Positions 27,407 through 37,130 of a stretch of DNA of 64,000 nucleotides are shown piece by piece (within the stretch, counting starts at the first letter, position 1; each line of letters starts with the position of its first letter). Position numbers and translations under genes: made by a program. The DNA is from JANQJA01 sp040880285 (GTDB taxonomy: Bacteria; Pseudomonadota; Gammaproteobacteria; Pseudomonadales; Azotimanducaceae). The stretch lies in NCBI GenBank assembly GCA_040880285.1, contig JBBDIT010000014.1, positions 108,770-172,769 on the forward strand, in the 5' to 3' direction. Under the pieces are notes generated by a model. That model was given only the letters and a program-made list of their open reading frames with translations. It was not told where the DNA came from and did no database searches.

Positions 27407-30400
27407 TCAGGCGCGAAGCGCCCGTCGCGTCGTTTCTCGCCAGAAACCCGTGGTGGCGTTTTTCATATCGTCCAACAGGACGTAGACCAGCGGCAAGATT
27501 ACCAGTGTAATCAGCGTGGAAAACGCTAGACCGCCAATGAGCGTTCGCGCCATCGGGAAATAGGAAGGTCCTGTACCGCCCACGCGCACATCACCGATCG
27601 CCAGCGGTAGCATGGCGACGAACGTAGTGCAGACAGTCATCAATATGGGTCGCAGTCGATGCCGTCCACTCGCCACCACCGCATCAATGCGCGCCATGCC
27701 TTCACCCCTCAATTGGATAATCCGATTGAGCAGGACAATGGCGTTGTTCACTACAATACCTGCAAGCAACAACATTCCGGTGAGCGCCATTGACGTCATG
27801 GTGGTATCCGTAATCCAGAGCGAGAGAATCGCGCCGACCACCGAGTAACCAATCGCGATGATCACCGCACTGGGAAACAACACCGATTCGAAAAGGGCGG
27901 CCATCACCATGTACACTAGAACCATAGCGAATATGACGTTGAAAACCATTTCGCGAAACATCTCATCATCGCGTTCAAATTCGCGACCTAACTCCCAGCG
28001 ATAGCCGGGGGGCAACTCAAATTTCTTCATGGTGTCCTCGACGACAACCTGGGCCATCTGTGGCGGGCCGCGCTGGCTTGAGAAATTGATGTTGATCGAA
28101 GTTTCTCGGTTCTCGCGCCTTATGGCCCGCATAGACGAATCGAATGTAATATTGGCGACTGTTTCAAGCGCAACGGTATCACCGCTAGCCAGAAATAGCG
28201 GCAGACTCCTTAACGTATCGATATCCGCATCCTCGCGTCCCTCAAGTTCCAGATAAATGTCGACTTCGCGGCCATCTTCCACAAAGCCACGGCGGAGACT
28301 GCGGCCACCGAGCGCAATCGACAACGCCTGTGACACCATCGACGCCGTAATCCCCATTTGGCTTGCTTGTTCTGGCTTCAACTGGACCCTGATCTCCTCA
28401 CGGCTAGGCTCGCCATCATGTCCCACATTAGCGAGCATCGGATGCTGTTCTAGCACTGATACAAGTTCGTCACCAATCCGCACCAATTCTTCAGTCGAAT
28501 CGCCAATCAATCTGAGTCCCAGACCACCGCCGCGAGGACCTCCGAAGCCGCGACGCCCGCCGGCAAACCTTAACCCCATGTCTGGTAGCCGGGGAATGTC
28601 CTCCATGATCATATCCTTGATAACTGTCGGAGACTGCGTATAGTTTTTCTTGAGATTGATGATGGTCTTGCCCCGATCCGTATCGTAAGAGGTGAAGATG
28701 TTATCAATTTCGAAACGGTCTTTGTTGTCGATGAGATACGAGTCAACGCGATCTACAAAGGCCTCTATGTACTCGATATCCAGTGACCCGCGAACGAAAT
28801 AGTTGAGCTCGAGTCGGGGAGACTCTTGCTCAGGATTCATGTTGACCTCGAGCAACTGGTAAATGAACCATCCGCTTGCCGCGATGCCAAGTGCGATCAG
28901 CATGCTGAGCAACCTGAATCGAAGCGTCACCCGCACCATGCGTTCGTAATGGTGCGTCAGCCAGTCGATAAAGTGATGGGACGGATCCTGGCGTGGCATC
29001 GGTATTCTCGCCATCAGCGTCGGCACCAACGTCTGCGCGACTAACAGTGAACCTAATAGTGCCGCGCAAAGGGGAAGTGCAATGTTCTGTTGGACCACTG
29101 CAACCTGTGGGTTGTCAGTCATGAATGATGGAACAAAGACCACAACGGTCGTGAGCGTTCCCGCCGTGATCGCTAGCCCGATCTCCGATACGCCCTGGGT
29201 TGCCGCCTCAGCAGGATTTGTGTCGGCGTCACGCCGCCTGAGCGCAATCGCCTCCGAAACCACCACGCTGTTGTCGACCAGAAGGCCTATAGCCAGCATG
29301 AGCCCGACGACAGAGAGAATGTTTAGTGTCATTCCCAGGAAATACATGATGCCGAGCGCCCCGCACAGGGCAAGTGGCACGGTCGCCGCAATCAATAGGG
29401 AAACGTGCACTTGCCTGAGAAATAGAAAAAGGACAATGACGGAGAGCAGGCCACCGATCAATCCGCTGTCACGCAAATCATTGAGCGATTTGATAACCGT
29501 TTCGGCCTGACTGTCCAGGGAATAAAAGCGGGTGTTCTCAAATACCGGGTCTTCCCTGATCTCTGCCAGCTGCTTCTCGATTTCCCTCGAGACGGCCACG
29601 AGATTCGCTTCTGGTCGCTTAAATACGGAAACGCCAAGAGATCGCTCGCCATTGACACGTCGCCGTTCATTGTCTTCGTCCGGCGTTTCGCGGACTGTGG
29701 CGATGTCATTGAGGATAATGCCGCTTACATTCAGCGGCAATGTGCGAATCGCGTCCAGACTTTCGTACCGACCCAGAGGACGGACCTGGTATTCCTGTCT
29801 GCCTGACTCGAAAGTCCCGGCGGACACGTAAAAGTTTTCTGCCTGCAAGCGGCGCGATATATCTATGTAATCGAGGCCATAGGTTGCGACCCGATCCGGA
29901 TCGAGGGAAATCTGGATATAGTTCTGGACGATGCCATACAGATTGACGGAGTTAACGCCCGGTACGCGTTCGAGCTCTGCGCGCACATGCGTATCGAGCA
30001 GTTCGAATGCCTCGTCCTCGTCAAGATCCGACGCCACGATCATCATATTCATAACCGGCGTGCTGTTCGGATCTTGCTGACGCAGCTGAATATAGCGGAT
30101 GTCTTCAGGAAGTCGATGACGGATTCCCTCGATGAGTTCCTTCGCCTCGATACCCTTACCTGTGACGTCGCTGCTTTTGTCCAGAGAAAGATTGATGAAA
30201 AGGAATCCGGGACGCGAGAACGTAAACATTCTGTCAATACCGCTCATAGTCGACAGCACTTCTTCTACCTGACGCGTCAGGTTACGTTCAACCTCGGTGG
30301 CGCTGGCGTTGCCATAGGGGATGCCAATACCGACATAAGGAACCTCGACGTCGGGAAACTGTTCAATTGGCAGCCGAAATGCGGAGAAGATACCCATCAT

Positions 30401-30466
30401 CGCCAAACCGATGAATGTCATAACAACAGTAACAGGACGGCGAATAGCCAGGCTCGATAACCTCAC
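27407..30466 (-). CDS. RND efflux pump, inner-membrane permease 2
   Basis: A 1019-residue RND transporter with the standard 12 membrane segments and two large periplasmic loops. The N-terminus (SSLAIRRPVTVVMTFIGLAMM) and the membrane motif AIGLLVDNSVVVSEA, containing the proton-relay Asp, identify it as a HAE-type multidrug or small-molecule exporter. GTG at 30466 overlaps the TGA of the upstream pump by four bases (GTGA), so the two permeases are translationally coupled and may form a mixed trimer as in MdtBC. It is last in a four-gene leftward operon with the adaptor at 33707 and a small secreted peptide. Confidence 0.92.
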   Translation of the reverse strand: MRLSSLAIRRPVTVVMTFIGLAMMGIFSAFRLPIEQFPDVEVPYVGIGIPYGNASATEVERNLTRQVEEVLSTMSGIDRMFTFSRPGFLFINLSLDKSSDVTGKGIEAKELIEGIRHRLPEDIRYIQLRQQDPNSTPVMNMMIVASDLDEDEAFELLDTHVRAELERVPGVNSVNLYGIVQNYIQISLDPDRVATYGLDYIDISRRLQAENFYVSAGTFESGRQEYQVRPLGRYESLDAIRTLPLNVSGIILNDIATVRETPDEDNERRRVNGERSLGVSVFKRPEANLVAVSREIEKQLAEIREDPVFENTRFYSLDSQAETVIKSLNDLRDSGLIGGLLSVIVLFLFLRQVHVSLLIAATVPLALCGALGIMYFLGMTLNILSVVGLMLAIGLLVDNSVVVSEAIALRRRDADTNPAEAATQGVSEIGLAITAGTLTTVVVFVPSFMTDNPQVAVVQQNIALPLCAALLGSLLVAQTLVPTLMARIPMPRQDPSHHFIDWLTHHYERMVRVTLRFRLLSMLIALGIAASGWFIYQLLEVNMNPEQESPRLELNYFVRGSLDIEYIEAFVDRVDSYLIDNKDRFEIDNIFTSYDTDRGKTIINLKKNYTQSPTVIKDMIMEDIPRLPDMGLRFAGGRRGFGGPRGGGLGLRLIGDSTEELVRIGDELVSVLEQHPMLANVGHDGEPSREEIRVQLKPEQASQMGITASMVSQALSIALGGRSLRRGFVEDGREVDIYLELEGREDADIDTLRSLPLFLASGDTVALETVANITFDSSMRAIRRENRETSININFSSQRGPPQMAQVVVEDTMKKFELPPGYRWELGREFERDDEMFREMVFNVIFAMVLVYMVMAALFESVLFPSAVIIAIGYSVVGAILSLWITDTTMTSMALTGMLLLAGIVVNNAIVLLNRIIQLRGEGMARIDAVVASGRHRLRPILMTVCTTFVAMLPLAIGDVRVGGTGPSYFPMARTLIGGLAFSTLITLVILPLVYVLLDDMKNATTGFWRETTRRALRA

Positions 30467-33400
30467 ACCTGTCCCTCCTGAAACCGGGATTGGCCTGTTA
30501 CATCGGCCTCCAGAACTTTTCGATCAATCAGCTCATATACGACAGGAATCAAAATTAACGTCAGGAAGGTAGATACGAGCAAACCCCCAATCACCGTAAC
30601 CGCCATTGGTGTCCTGAGTTCGCTCGCCTCGCCAAGGCCGATCGCCATCGGAGTGAGGCCGAGTACAGTCGTTAACGTAGTCATAAGAATAGGGCGAAGT
30701 CGCTGACTCGCAGCGTCAATAATTGCCTCACGCTTGGCGGTGCCCGCTTCTCGTAGCTGATTTACGCGATCAATCAGCACTATAGAGTTGTTGACGACTA
30801 TGCCGACGAGCAGGATCATGCCAATGAAAACCACGATGGAAACGCTGGTTCCGGTAATCACCAGGGCGAGAATTGCCCCAACCCCCGCCAGTGGAATCGT
30901 AAACATGATTATGAAGGGGTGAAGCAACGATTCGAAAAGGGATGCCATAACAAGGTAGACCATGATCAACGCCAGAGCGAGCGCAAACTGCAGGGAGCGG
31001 AAGGAGGCTTCCATCTCCTCATTCTGGCCCCCAATGACGCTCTTGACTCCAGTCGGGTGTGGAATTACTGCCAGGAGTTCCCTCGTCTCCTCGGCTGCAG
31101 CGCCGAGGTCTCCATCGGGAACGTTAGCGCTGACAATTGCAACGCGCTGTTGCCCGATACGCTGCACATCTGCAGGCCCGATACCTGGAAATATCCGTGC
31201 CACGCTTGAAAGCCGGATCTGCCGTTCTGCCTCGGGGTTCACGACAATATTCTCGATGTCTTCGACAGAGTTCCGATGTTCTTCAGCGACCCGCAGTCGA
31301 ATATCAATCTTCTTGTCTCTCAGCGTGAATTCGGTTGGCACTTCACCCTTGACCTTCCTAACGATTCCATTGGCGACATCGGGAACAGTCAGTCCAAGGG
31401 ATGCAATCCGATCCTGGTCGAATTCGATCTGAATCTCCGGATACCCCGACTGCATAGATGACTCAACGTCGTGGAATGTGTTCGAGTTCGCCATGGCCTC
31501 AGATAGTCGTTCCGCAACCTCACGAATTTCCTCGAGGTTAGAGCCGAATACCTGGACCTCAAGGGGCGTTGAAAACGTGAACAGCTGCGGTCTCTCCAGC
31601 TTGTATCGGGCGTCGGGTATATCCTCCAATATTGATCGCGCGAGATCCATGACTTCCGTTTCGCCTTCGCTTGTCGTACCTTTTCGCAATGAGACGTTGA
31701 GCTCACCGACATTTTCGCCGCCGCTGACGGAGGAAGCATCAAGGCGTCCGCCTGTCCCGGCAATCGAGTAAGTCTTCTCTACTGACTTCATATTCCCGAG
31801 AGGTGATTGAATGTCATTGATAATGCGATCAGTCAATTCAAGGCGCGTACCGGCTGATAGCTCGAAATCGACTTTGAACTCACCTTGTGACAACGGTGGA
31901 ATCAACTCAAGAGCAAGCAATGGTAGAAGCGCGATACTGCCCATAAGCGTGAGCAATGCAAGTGATATGGTCACTAACCTGAAATGCAGTGCACGTAGCA
32001 GCAGACCTGCGTATGCGTTCGCGAGTCGCTCATAGCCGAGGTCAAAGCCATCGAGTACAGGCTTCAAAATTGCCGTGCAAATGGACACGACGATGCCCAA
32101 CGCTTTGATCGCGCCGATCAATAAGTAACGTGGCGCTTCAGTAAACAAGTAGCGCAGCGGTAAAAATAGACGCGATAAAATTGTGGGTTGCAGCGTGACT
32201 GGTTCTGGTTCGAAGCGCGGTCGTCCGCCAAGCGCAGAAAGCATGGGGATCAACGTAAACGCGAGTACTAATGAGGCAATCAGGGCAAAGGTGACGGTCA
32301 ATGCCTGATCCTTGAACAACTGGCCCGCGATCCCTTCAACAAAAACCAGGGGCAAAAATACGGCGACCGTTGTCAACGTAGACGCGAGGACAGCCCCGCT
32401 GACTTCCGATGCACCTATATGTGATGCCTCAATCAGCGAACGCCCCTGCTCTCGATGCCGCCCTATGTTTTCCAGAACCACAATGGCATTGTCCATCAAC
32501 ATACCGACCGCAAGAGCGATGCCACCGAGGCTCATGACATTCAGCGTAATGTCCCCTATGTCCATTAAGGCGAAAGTCACCATCACGGATGCCGGAATGG
32601 TTGCTGTCACTATCAAGGTGCTTCGCAGGTCACGCAGGAACAAAAAAAGCACGATTATAGCCAGGACGGCACCCAAAATAGCTGCATTCTTAACCTCATC
32701 AATAGCCGCGGTGATAAATGTCGATTGGTCATAGATGGTGATGAGCTCAAAATTTTCCGGCATCAACGTGTTAATCTCATCCAACTTTTCACGGATGTTC
32801 TGTGCAACCGCAACGGTATTCGCATCACCTTCCTTGTACAGCGACAGCTCGATGGCCTCTCGCCCGTTAACTCGCATGATCGAATCCCGATCCTTCTGTC
32901 CCTCTGTAACTACCGCAACATCGCGTAGCCGCAGGATTTGGGCGCCACGTTGAAAGACAATGGTGTCGGCAATGTCTCCGATCGAGGTGAACTGGTTGAG
33001 CGTGCGAACGAGGTATTCTTGCGAGCCGTCTGTCAGACGTCCTCCCGAGAGGTTTACGTTAGTATTACGCAGGCGCTGACCTAATGCCTGGAGCGTAATG
33101 TTGAGCTGGGCAAGTTTTTCCTGGTCGACCTCAATCGAGACTTCGTCCTCGTAGCCACCGCCGACAATGACAGCAGCAACACCGGGAACGGGGTCGAGCC
33201 GCCGCTTCAGGAAATCATCGGCAAACTGACGAAGGGTCTGCAGGTCGTAAACGGGATCCGTGAGCGGTTCCGTTCGAATCAGCGCCATTCTAAAAACAGC
33301 GTCGAGATTCGGGTTGAGTCGCAATATTGAGGGTCGTTCGATGTCAAGGGGCAGCCGAACCAGATCCAGCTTTTCACGCACTTCGATCGCGGCGAGATCC

Positions 33401-33702
33401 ATGTCACTTCCCCATGCGAACTCCAGAACGACGTCGGATCGCCCCGCGACAGAAATGGAATGCATGTCGCGAACGCCACTGATGACTCCAGCCCGTTGCT
33501 CGATACGGCGGGTGATCTGTTCCTCCACCTCTGCCGGTGCTGCACCCTCGAATTCCGTCCTGATTGTCAAGGTAGGGTAGGTGAGGTCGGGCAGAAGATT
33601 GAGGCCGAGGCGGTCGAGGGAAATACTGCCGAAGAGAACAACAGCCAGCGCGGCCATGGTAACGGTGACCGGGCGGGCGATGGATCCGGATACGAGGCTC
33701 AT
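30463..33702 (-). CDS. RND efflux pump, inner-membrane permease 1
   Basis: A 1079-residue RND transporter: SGSIARPVTVTMAALAVVL at the N-terminus, AVGMLMDNAIVVLEN in segment 4 with the conserved Asp, and a second half beginning near residue 560. Compared with typical pumps it has a longer insert between halves (about residues 500-570, with extra hydrophobic stretches). It is partnered with the adaptor (4-base gap) and with permease 2 (4-base overlap). The pump drives proton-coupled export from the periplasm or membrane; an outer-membrane channel is not encoded nearby, so it must borrow a TolC-like protein. Confidence 0.92.
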   Translation of the reverse strand: MSLVSGSIARPVTVTMAALAVVLFGSISLDRLGLNLLPDLTYPTLTIRTEFEGAAPAEVEEQITRRIEQRAGVISGVRDMHSISVAGRSDVVLEFAWGSDMDLAAIEVREKLDLVRLPLDIERPSILRLNPNLDAVFRMALIRTEPLTDPVYDLQTLRQFADDFLKRRLDPVPGVAAVIVGGGYEDEVSIEVDQEKLAQLNITLQALGQRLRNTNVNLSGGRLTDGSQEYLVRTLNQFTSIGDIADTIVFQRGAQILRLRDVAVVTEGQKDRDSIMRVNGREAIELSLYKEGDANTVAVAQNIREKLDEINTLMPENFELITIYDQSTFITAAIDEVKNAAILGAVLAIIVLFLFLRDLRSTLIVTATIPASVMVTFALMDIGDITLNVMSLGGIALAVGMLMDNAIVVLENIGRHREQGRSLIEASHIGASEVSGAVLASTLTTVAVFLPLVFVEGIAGQLFKDQALTVTFALIASLVLAFTLIPMLSALGGRPRFEPEPVTLQPTILSRLFLPLRYLFTEAPRYLLIGAIKALGIVVSICTAILKPVLDGFDLGYERLANAYAGLLLRALHFRLVTISLALLTLMGSIALLPLLALELIPPLSQGEFKVDFELSAGTRLELTDRIINDIQSPLGNMKSVEKTYSIAGTGGRLDASSVSGGENVGELNVSLRKGTTSEGETEVMDLARSILEDIPDARYKLERPQLFTFSTPLEVQVFGSNLEEIREVAERLSEAMANSNTFHDVESSMQSGYPEIQIEFDQDRIASLGLTVPDVANGIVRKVKGEVPTEFTLRDKKIDIRLRVAEEHRNSVEDIENIVVNPEAERQIRLSSVARIFPGIGPADVQRIGQQRVAIVSANVPDGDLGAAAEETRELLAVIPHPTGVKSVIGGQNEEMEASFRSLQFALALALIMVYLVMASLFESLLHPFIIMFTIPLAGVGAILALVITGTSVSIVVFIGMILLVGIVVNNSIVLIDRVNQLREAGTAKREAIIDAASQRLRPILMTTLTTVLGLTPMAIGLGEASELRTPMAVTVIGGLLVSTFLTLILIPVVYELIDRKVLEADVTGQSRFQEGQV

Positions 33703-33706
33703 CTAG

Positions 33707-34840
33707 TTAAAGTCTGACTACCCGGACCGGTGCACCATCTCGCAGACTTCCCTGACCGGTCACAATCACCTGATCTCCTTCATTGAGGCCATCGATGATT
33801 TCTATTTCTCCACCCATTGAGTAACCGACGCGCACTGGTTGACGCATCGCCAATCCTTCTCTCACGACAAAGACGGTGCTTCCATCCTTTTTTGTGACCA
33901 CGGCATCCCTGGATACCAGCAAGGCGTCTTCGTTTGAATCAAAGCGTATATCCACTCGCGCGAACATGCCGGGTTTCAGGACGTTATCAGGGTTATCGAG
34001 CGCAACAGTGACACGGAAAGTGCCAGATTGCGGATCGATCTGCGGTGCAACGCGTTCGACCACCCCGAGAAATTGACTTCCTTGAAGCGCATCTATGCGC
34101 ACAGTTGCCAACTGGCCTTCTTCCAACTTAACCAGTTCCCTTTCGGGTACGTTAAGCACCGCCTCGACGATATCTGAGCGCTTGACCTCGAACGCGGAGT
34201 TGTTTGGAGCAAGTGTGTTGCCAAGCTTTATGTGTCGGACAGTCACAATACCGTCGATTGGCGCGCGGATCGTTGCCTCCTCGAGTTCATAGAGCTGTAG
34301 GGCAAGATTTGCTTGCTCTCGTTCGAGGTTGAAGCGCGCCTGATCGTAGGCGTCCGGTGAGATCATCTTGGTGTCGTACAGTTTTTTCGCCCGATCGAAA
34401 GCACGTTCGAAGCTATCGATATTGGTCCGCGTCCTAGCAACTTCTAATTCGAGCCGTCGCGTATCAAGTTGGGCGAGCGGCATGCCGGTAGTCACCTGAT
34501 CACCTTCTTCGACGTGAATAGCTTCCACGATACCTTGCGTTTTGGCAACGACAACGGCCTCCTCCCCGGCAGTCAGTGACGCGGTAGTCGAATAAATTGC
34601 ATCGACTCTCCCCCGTTGCACCTCCGTAACTGCCACCGGCACCGGGCGACTTTGGAGTCGCTCACGCATTTGCGCCATGCGCTCTGTTTGTGTCATCTCA
34701 GCTGGCGGGCTCGACGAGGAGCCCGCGGCGTCCTCGTTATTGGCATTCCCACATCCCGAAAGGAAACCGATGAGCCCTACCATAAATATGACCGGAAAAT
34801 ATCTAAGGATCAGGTAACGCATGGTTTCTATGACTGCCAT
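33707..34840 (-). CDS. RND periplasmic adaptor (membrane fusion lipoprotein)
   Basis: A 377-residue adaptor of the HlyD/AcrA family. A lipobox (GFLSGC) follows a hydrophobic N-terminus, so it is a lipoprotein. The lipoyl half-motifs are VVVAKTQGIVEAIHVEEGD and IRAPIDGIVTVRHIKLG, separated by a coiled-coil hairpin, followed by the beta-barrel (VAPQIDPQSGTFRV) and membrane-proximal domain. It links the two RND permeases to an outer-membrane channel. Candidate starts are ATG 34840 and ATG 34822; a TTG at 34843 precedes them. The gene begins 10 bases after the stop of the 47-aa secreted peptide. Confidence 0.9.
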   Translation of the reverse strand: MAVIETMRYLILRYFPVIFMVGLIGFLSGCGNANNEDAAGSSSSPPAEMTQTERMAQMRERLQSRPVPVAVTEVQRGRVDAIYSTTASLTAGEEAVVVAKTQGIVEAIHVEEGDQVTTGMPLAQLDTRRLELEVARTRTNIDSFERAFDRAKKLYDTKMISPDAYDQARFNLEREQANLALQLYELEEATIRAPIDGIVTVRHIKLGNTLAPNNSAFEVKRSDIVEAVLNVPERELVKLEEGQLATVRIDALQGSQFLGVVERVAPQIDPQSGTFRVTVALDNPDNVLKPGMFARVDIRFDSNEDALLVSRDAVVTKKDGSTVFVVREGLAMRQPVRVGYSMGGEIEIIDGLNEGDQVIVTGQGSLRDGAPVRVVRL

Positions 34841-34849
34841 CAACGGTTT

Positions 34850-34993
34850 CTATTGGTCGCGTGGTCCGCCCCGGCCATTGCCTGGACGACCGCCTCCATC
34901 CCCGGCCGCTTCTATACAGGTGGCGGCAAAATCCTCTGCCAGGGCAGCAGCAGGAACCAACGACACAAGCATCAACAACAGGTACTTACGCAA
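34850..34993 (-). CDS. 47-residue secreted glycine-rich peptide, first gene of the efflux operon
   Basis: TTG at 34993 lies seven bases after a GGAG ribosome site. The product starts MRKYLLLMLVSLVPAAALA, a textbook signal peptide with an A-L-A cleavage site, leaving a mature peptide of about 28 residues with a single Cys (AATCIEAAGD) and a Gly/Arg-rich tail (GGGRPGNGRGG). It ends with TAG ten bases before the adaptor start and follows the operon promoter, so it should be co-transcribed with the pump. It is too short for family recognition. Possibilities are a periplasmic accessory or an exported peptide that the pump handles. Confidence 0.6.
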   Translation of the reverse strand: MRKYLLLMLVSLVPAAALAEDFAATCIEAAGDGGGRPGNGRGGPRDQ

Positions 34994-35113
34994 TGTCTTA
35001 CTCCATTTAGAGAAGGGTGATAGATGCCTATACGCGAAGATCGCGGATTTCCGTTGCTGGATCTCCTAAATTGTGGCCCTCATTGGCGGGCGATAGTCTA
35101 ACATGTATTTTAT

Positions 35114-35176
35114 ATTATAAGATGTTTTGCTGAATTAATTGGATCGTATGTTTAGTCTTTGTGACAAGACGTTTTG
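35114..35176 (-). promoter_or_regulatory. Efflux-operon promoter with two candidate TetR operator copies
   Basis: Reading leftward, a perfect TATAAT lies at 35119-35114. A 12-base sequence is present twice: CAAAACGTCTTG at 35176-35165 (10 of 12 positions palindromic) and CAAAACATCTTA at 35129-35118, overlapping the -10. Ten of twelve bases agree. The position suggests repression by the adjacent TetR-type regulator. No clear -35 was found. Confidence 0.45.
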
Positions 35177-35316
35177 ACAGGTCACGGCTCATTTTATGAT
35201 ATTGAGAGACGCATAAGGTGAGACGACACCAGAAAATCAAGAAAGGAATAAAAGAAATTGATGGCAGCGATCCGGGAAGACCGCGGGTGATAACTCGCGA
35301 GCGCCCTTAGCCTGAG

Positions 35317-36561
35317 CTATCGGCGGCTCGCCAATCCGATAAAAGGGAGTAAGCCCGTTTGCCAACAGACTTCATTGATCGGCAAAGGATATTCCGCAGA
35401 ATACCAGCTGGGCAAACCATAGAGGATCTGGCCAAACATTGGTTGTGCAATGCTGGGAGTAATATCTTCCTTGATTAATCCTGACGCTTGCGCATCGAAC
35501 ATGCGCTGGATCGAGGTATCACGTACTCCATTATTCCGAATCGAGATTAGTCGATTCTGCTGAGGCTTGAGTAAATGCATCGCGTTCAGGAATGTGAAAG
35601 GACCGGCTTTACTCGCGTGAAATGCGTAGAGGTTGTGCCGATGGATGATAGACGAGTCGAGCGGGTTCTGACCAAGATCCTTCGCGACGCGATGGCTATT
35701 TTCGACGATACCTACGCCTCGCAAATAGCAGTGGAACAGCAAATCCTGTTTGTCCATAAAATACTGGTAGACGACAGTCTTCGAGACGTTGAGTTCCTCT
35801 GCGATACGAGGAATTGATGCGTTAGCACCGGCCTGATTGAAATGCTGCGTTGCGGTCGACAGGATTGTATCTAACCTCTCTAGTTCGGGCGTTAGCGCGG
35901 AATTAAAACTCAGCAGTTCGGTACCGTCTTTGATGCTATAGCTCGCTTGTGGTACTTGGTCGACGGTCAATACGCCATTTCGAAGGATGCGACAAATTTC
36001 ATCTACGATCCGCGAGAGAGGCAGTTTTCGAACATCGTCTGAAAATATGGCGCGATCAAAGAATGCGAGGCGCTCCAACAAACCTAACAATGCGTTGGCC
36101 ATGGTCAATGAATCGCACCGCCGTATGGATCCCTCGGCGACTCCGCGTTCCAACAGGTCCTTAATCAGGTCGCGCAGTTCATTTCGGGCAACGGTGATCC
36201 TGAATAGATTGGGTTCAGGCAATCCGGAAACCAGGGCAGATCGAACCTGAAACTGGCGGTCCTCCACAAGTCCACGTCCGAAGAAGTCGATCAGGCGATC
36301 CAGTTCGGATTCTCCGGTCGACCGCAGAAGAAGGTTCTTGCGTCGCTCGATCAGCCAGCACAGAACCTCTTCCGCAAGGTGGTCCCTACCAAGGAAATAG
36401 TGATAGAGAGCAGTGTAAGCGACACCCAGGTGTTCAGCGACATCCTGCAAGCGCGTGGCGAGCAGGCCCTTCTCGCGCATCACTATCGCCGCCGCACGAA
36501 TAATCTCTTCCTTGCGTCTGGACTGCTTGCTGCTTTCTTCCGACCTGAGAGCGACCGTCAT
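35317..36561 (-). CDS. Double TetR-type regulator (two TetR units in one chain)
   Basis: A 414-residue protein, twice the usual TetR length. Residues about 15-62 form one TetR helix-turn-helix (IIRAAAIVMREKGLLATRL, then DVAEHLGVAYTALYHYF). Residues about 228-275 form a second (ILSTATQHFNQAGANASI, then RIAEELNVSKTVVYQYF). Each is followed by its own helical ligand-binding-type half. Tandem TetR fusions behave as built-in dimers. It lies upstream of the efflux operon on the same strand, so it is the likely regulator of that pump and would respond to an exported compound. The stop is about 140 bases from the putative operators at 35118-35176. Confidence 0.85.
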   Translation of the reverse strand: MTVALRSEESSKQSRRKEEIIRAAAIVMREKGLLATRLQDVAEHLGVAYTALYHYFLGRDHLAEEVLCWLIERRKNLLLRSTGESELDRLIDFFGRGLVEDRQFQVRSALVSGLPEPNLFRITVARNELRDLIKDLLERGVAEGSIRRCDSLTMANALLGLLERLAFFDRAIFSDDVRKLPLSRIVDEICRILRNGVLTVDQVPQASYSIKDGTELLSFNSALTPELERLDTILSTATQHFNQAGANASIPRIAEELNVSKTVVYQYFMDKQDLLFHCYLRGVGIVENSHRVAKDLGQNPLDSSIIHRHNLYAFHASKAGPFTFLNAMHLLKPQQNRLISIRNNGVRDTSIQRMFDAQASGLIKEDITPSIAQPMFGQILYGLPSWYSAEYPLPINEVCWQTGLLPFIGLASRR

Positions 36562-37130
36562 CGTCTTTCCTTATCCAAGCCTGGGATCCTGAGATTTAGA
36601 CTCAACTTATCAGTTCTACCGAGTCGAAAATTGAGACCATGCAATAGTATTTTGGTTCACGTTCTATCAAGTTCAAGCGGATTCAGGTAGCTCGATTAGG
36701 AGAAAATACTATGATAGAAAACACATTAGTGCTCCGTGAATCTCAATTAATGACGAGCATACAAATAATTATGGCGCGATACGCAGAAAAGGTCGAGTGT
36801 ATACGCTTCTTTTCAAGGTTGTTCTCTTAAACGAAACTAACTAGTCACTTGCGAGGACCCTATCGGATGAGTTCAACCTGACGATTCGAAATATCCACCA
36901 ATCTGCCAAGAGGGCCTGGCACAGCTTAATGATTTGAGACAAACCTTCTTTCGGAATGACCGGCTATACAGTGAACCATCTAAATTATTGTACTCCAAGC
37001 TGCAGAAGCTTATAGCGGACATCCGCGATACTGCAAGATGCCCTCTTCATACCCGATCGGTTGCCAGTCAGCGTTGGGACACTCATCATACAATCGATTA
37101 CACTGCCATCGAACGGACAGCAACATACAG
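36562..37130. other. Intergenic region between regulator and Sco gene
   Basis: This contains the TetR gene promoter and the downstream end of the Sco gene. Apart from the 39-codon frame at 36711 (listed separately) I see no gene, RNA or terminator. Confidence 0.4.
36711..36830 (+). CDS. Possible 39-residue peptide
   Basis: ATG 36711 follows a good ribosome site (TTAGGAGA, seven-base spacing) and reads MIENTLVLRESQLMTSIQII then 19 more residues to TAA. There is no recognisable domain. The only support is the ribosome site; it could equally be the truncated start of a lost gene or chance. Confidence 0.3.
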   Translation: MIENTLVLRESQLMTSIQIIMARYAEKVECIRFFSRLFS

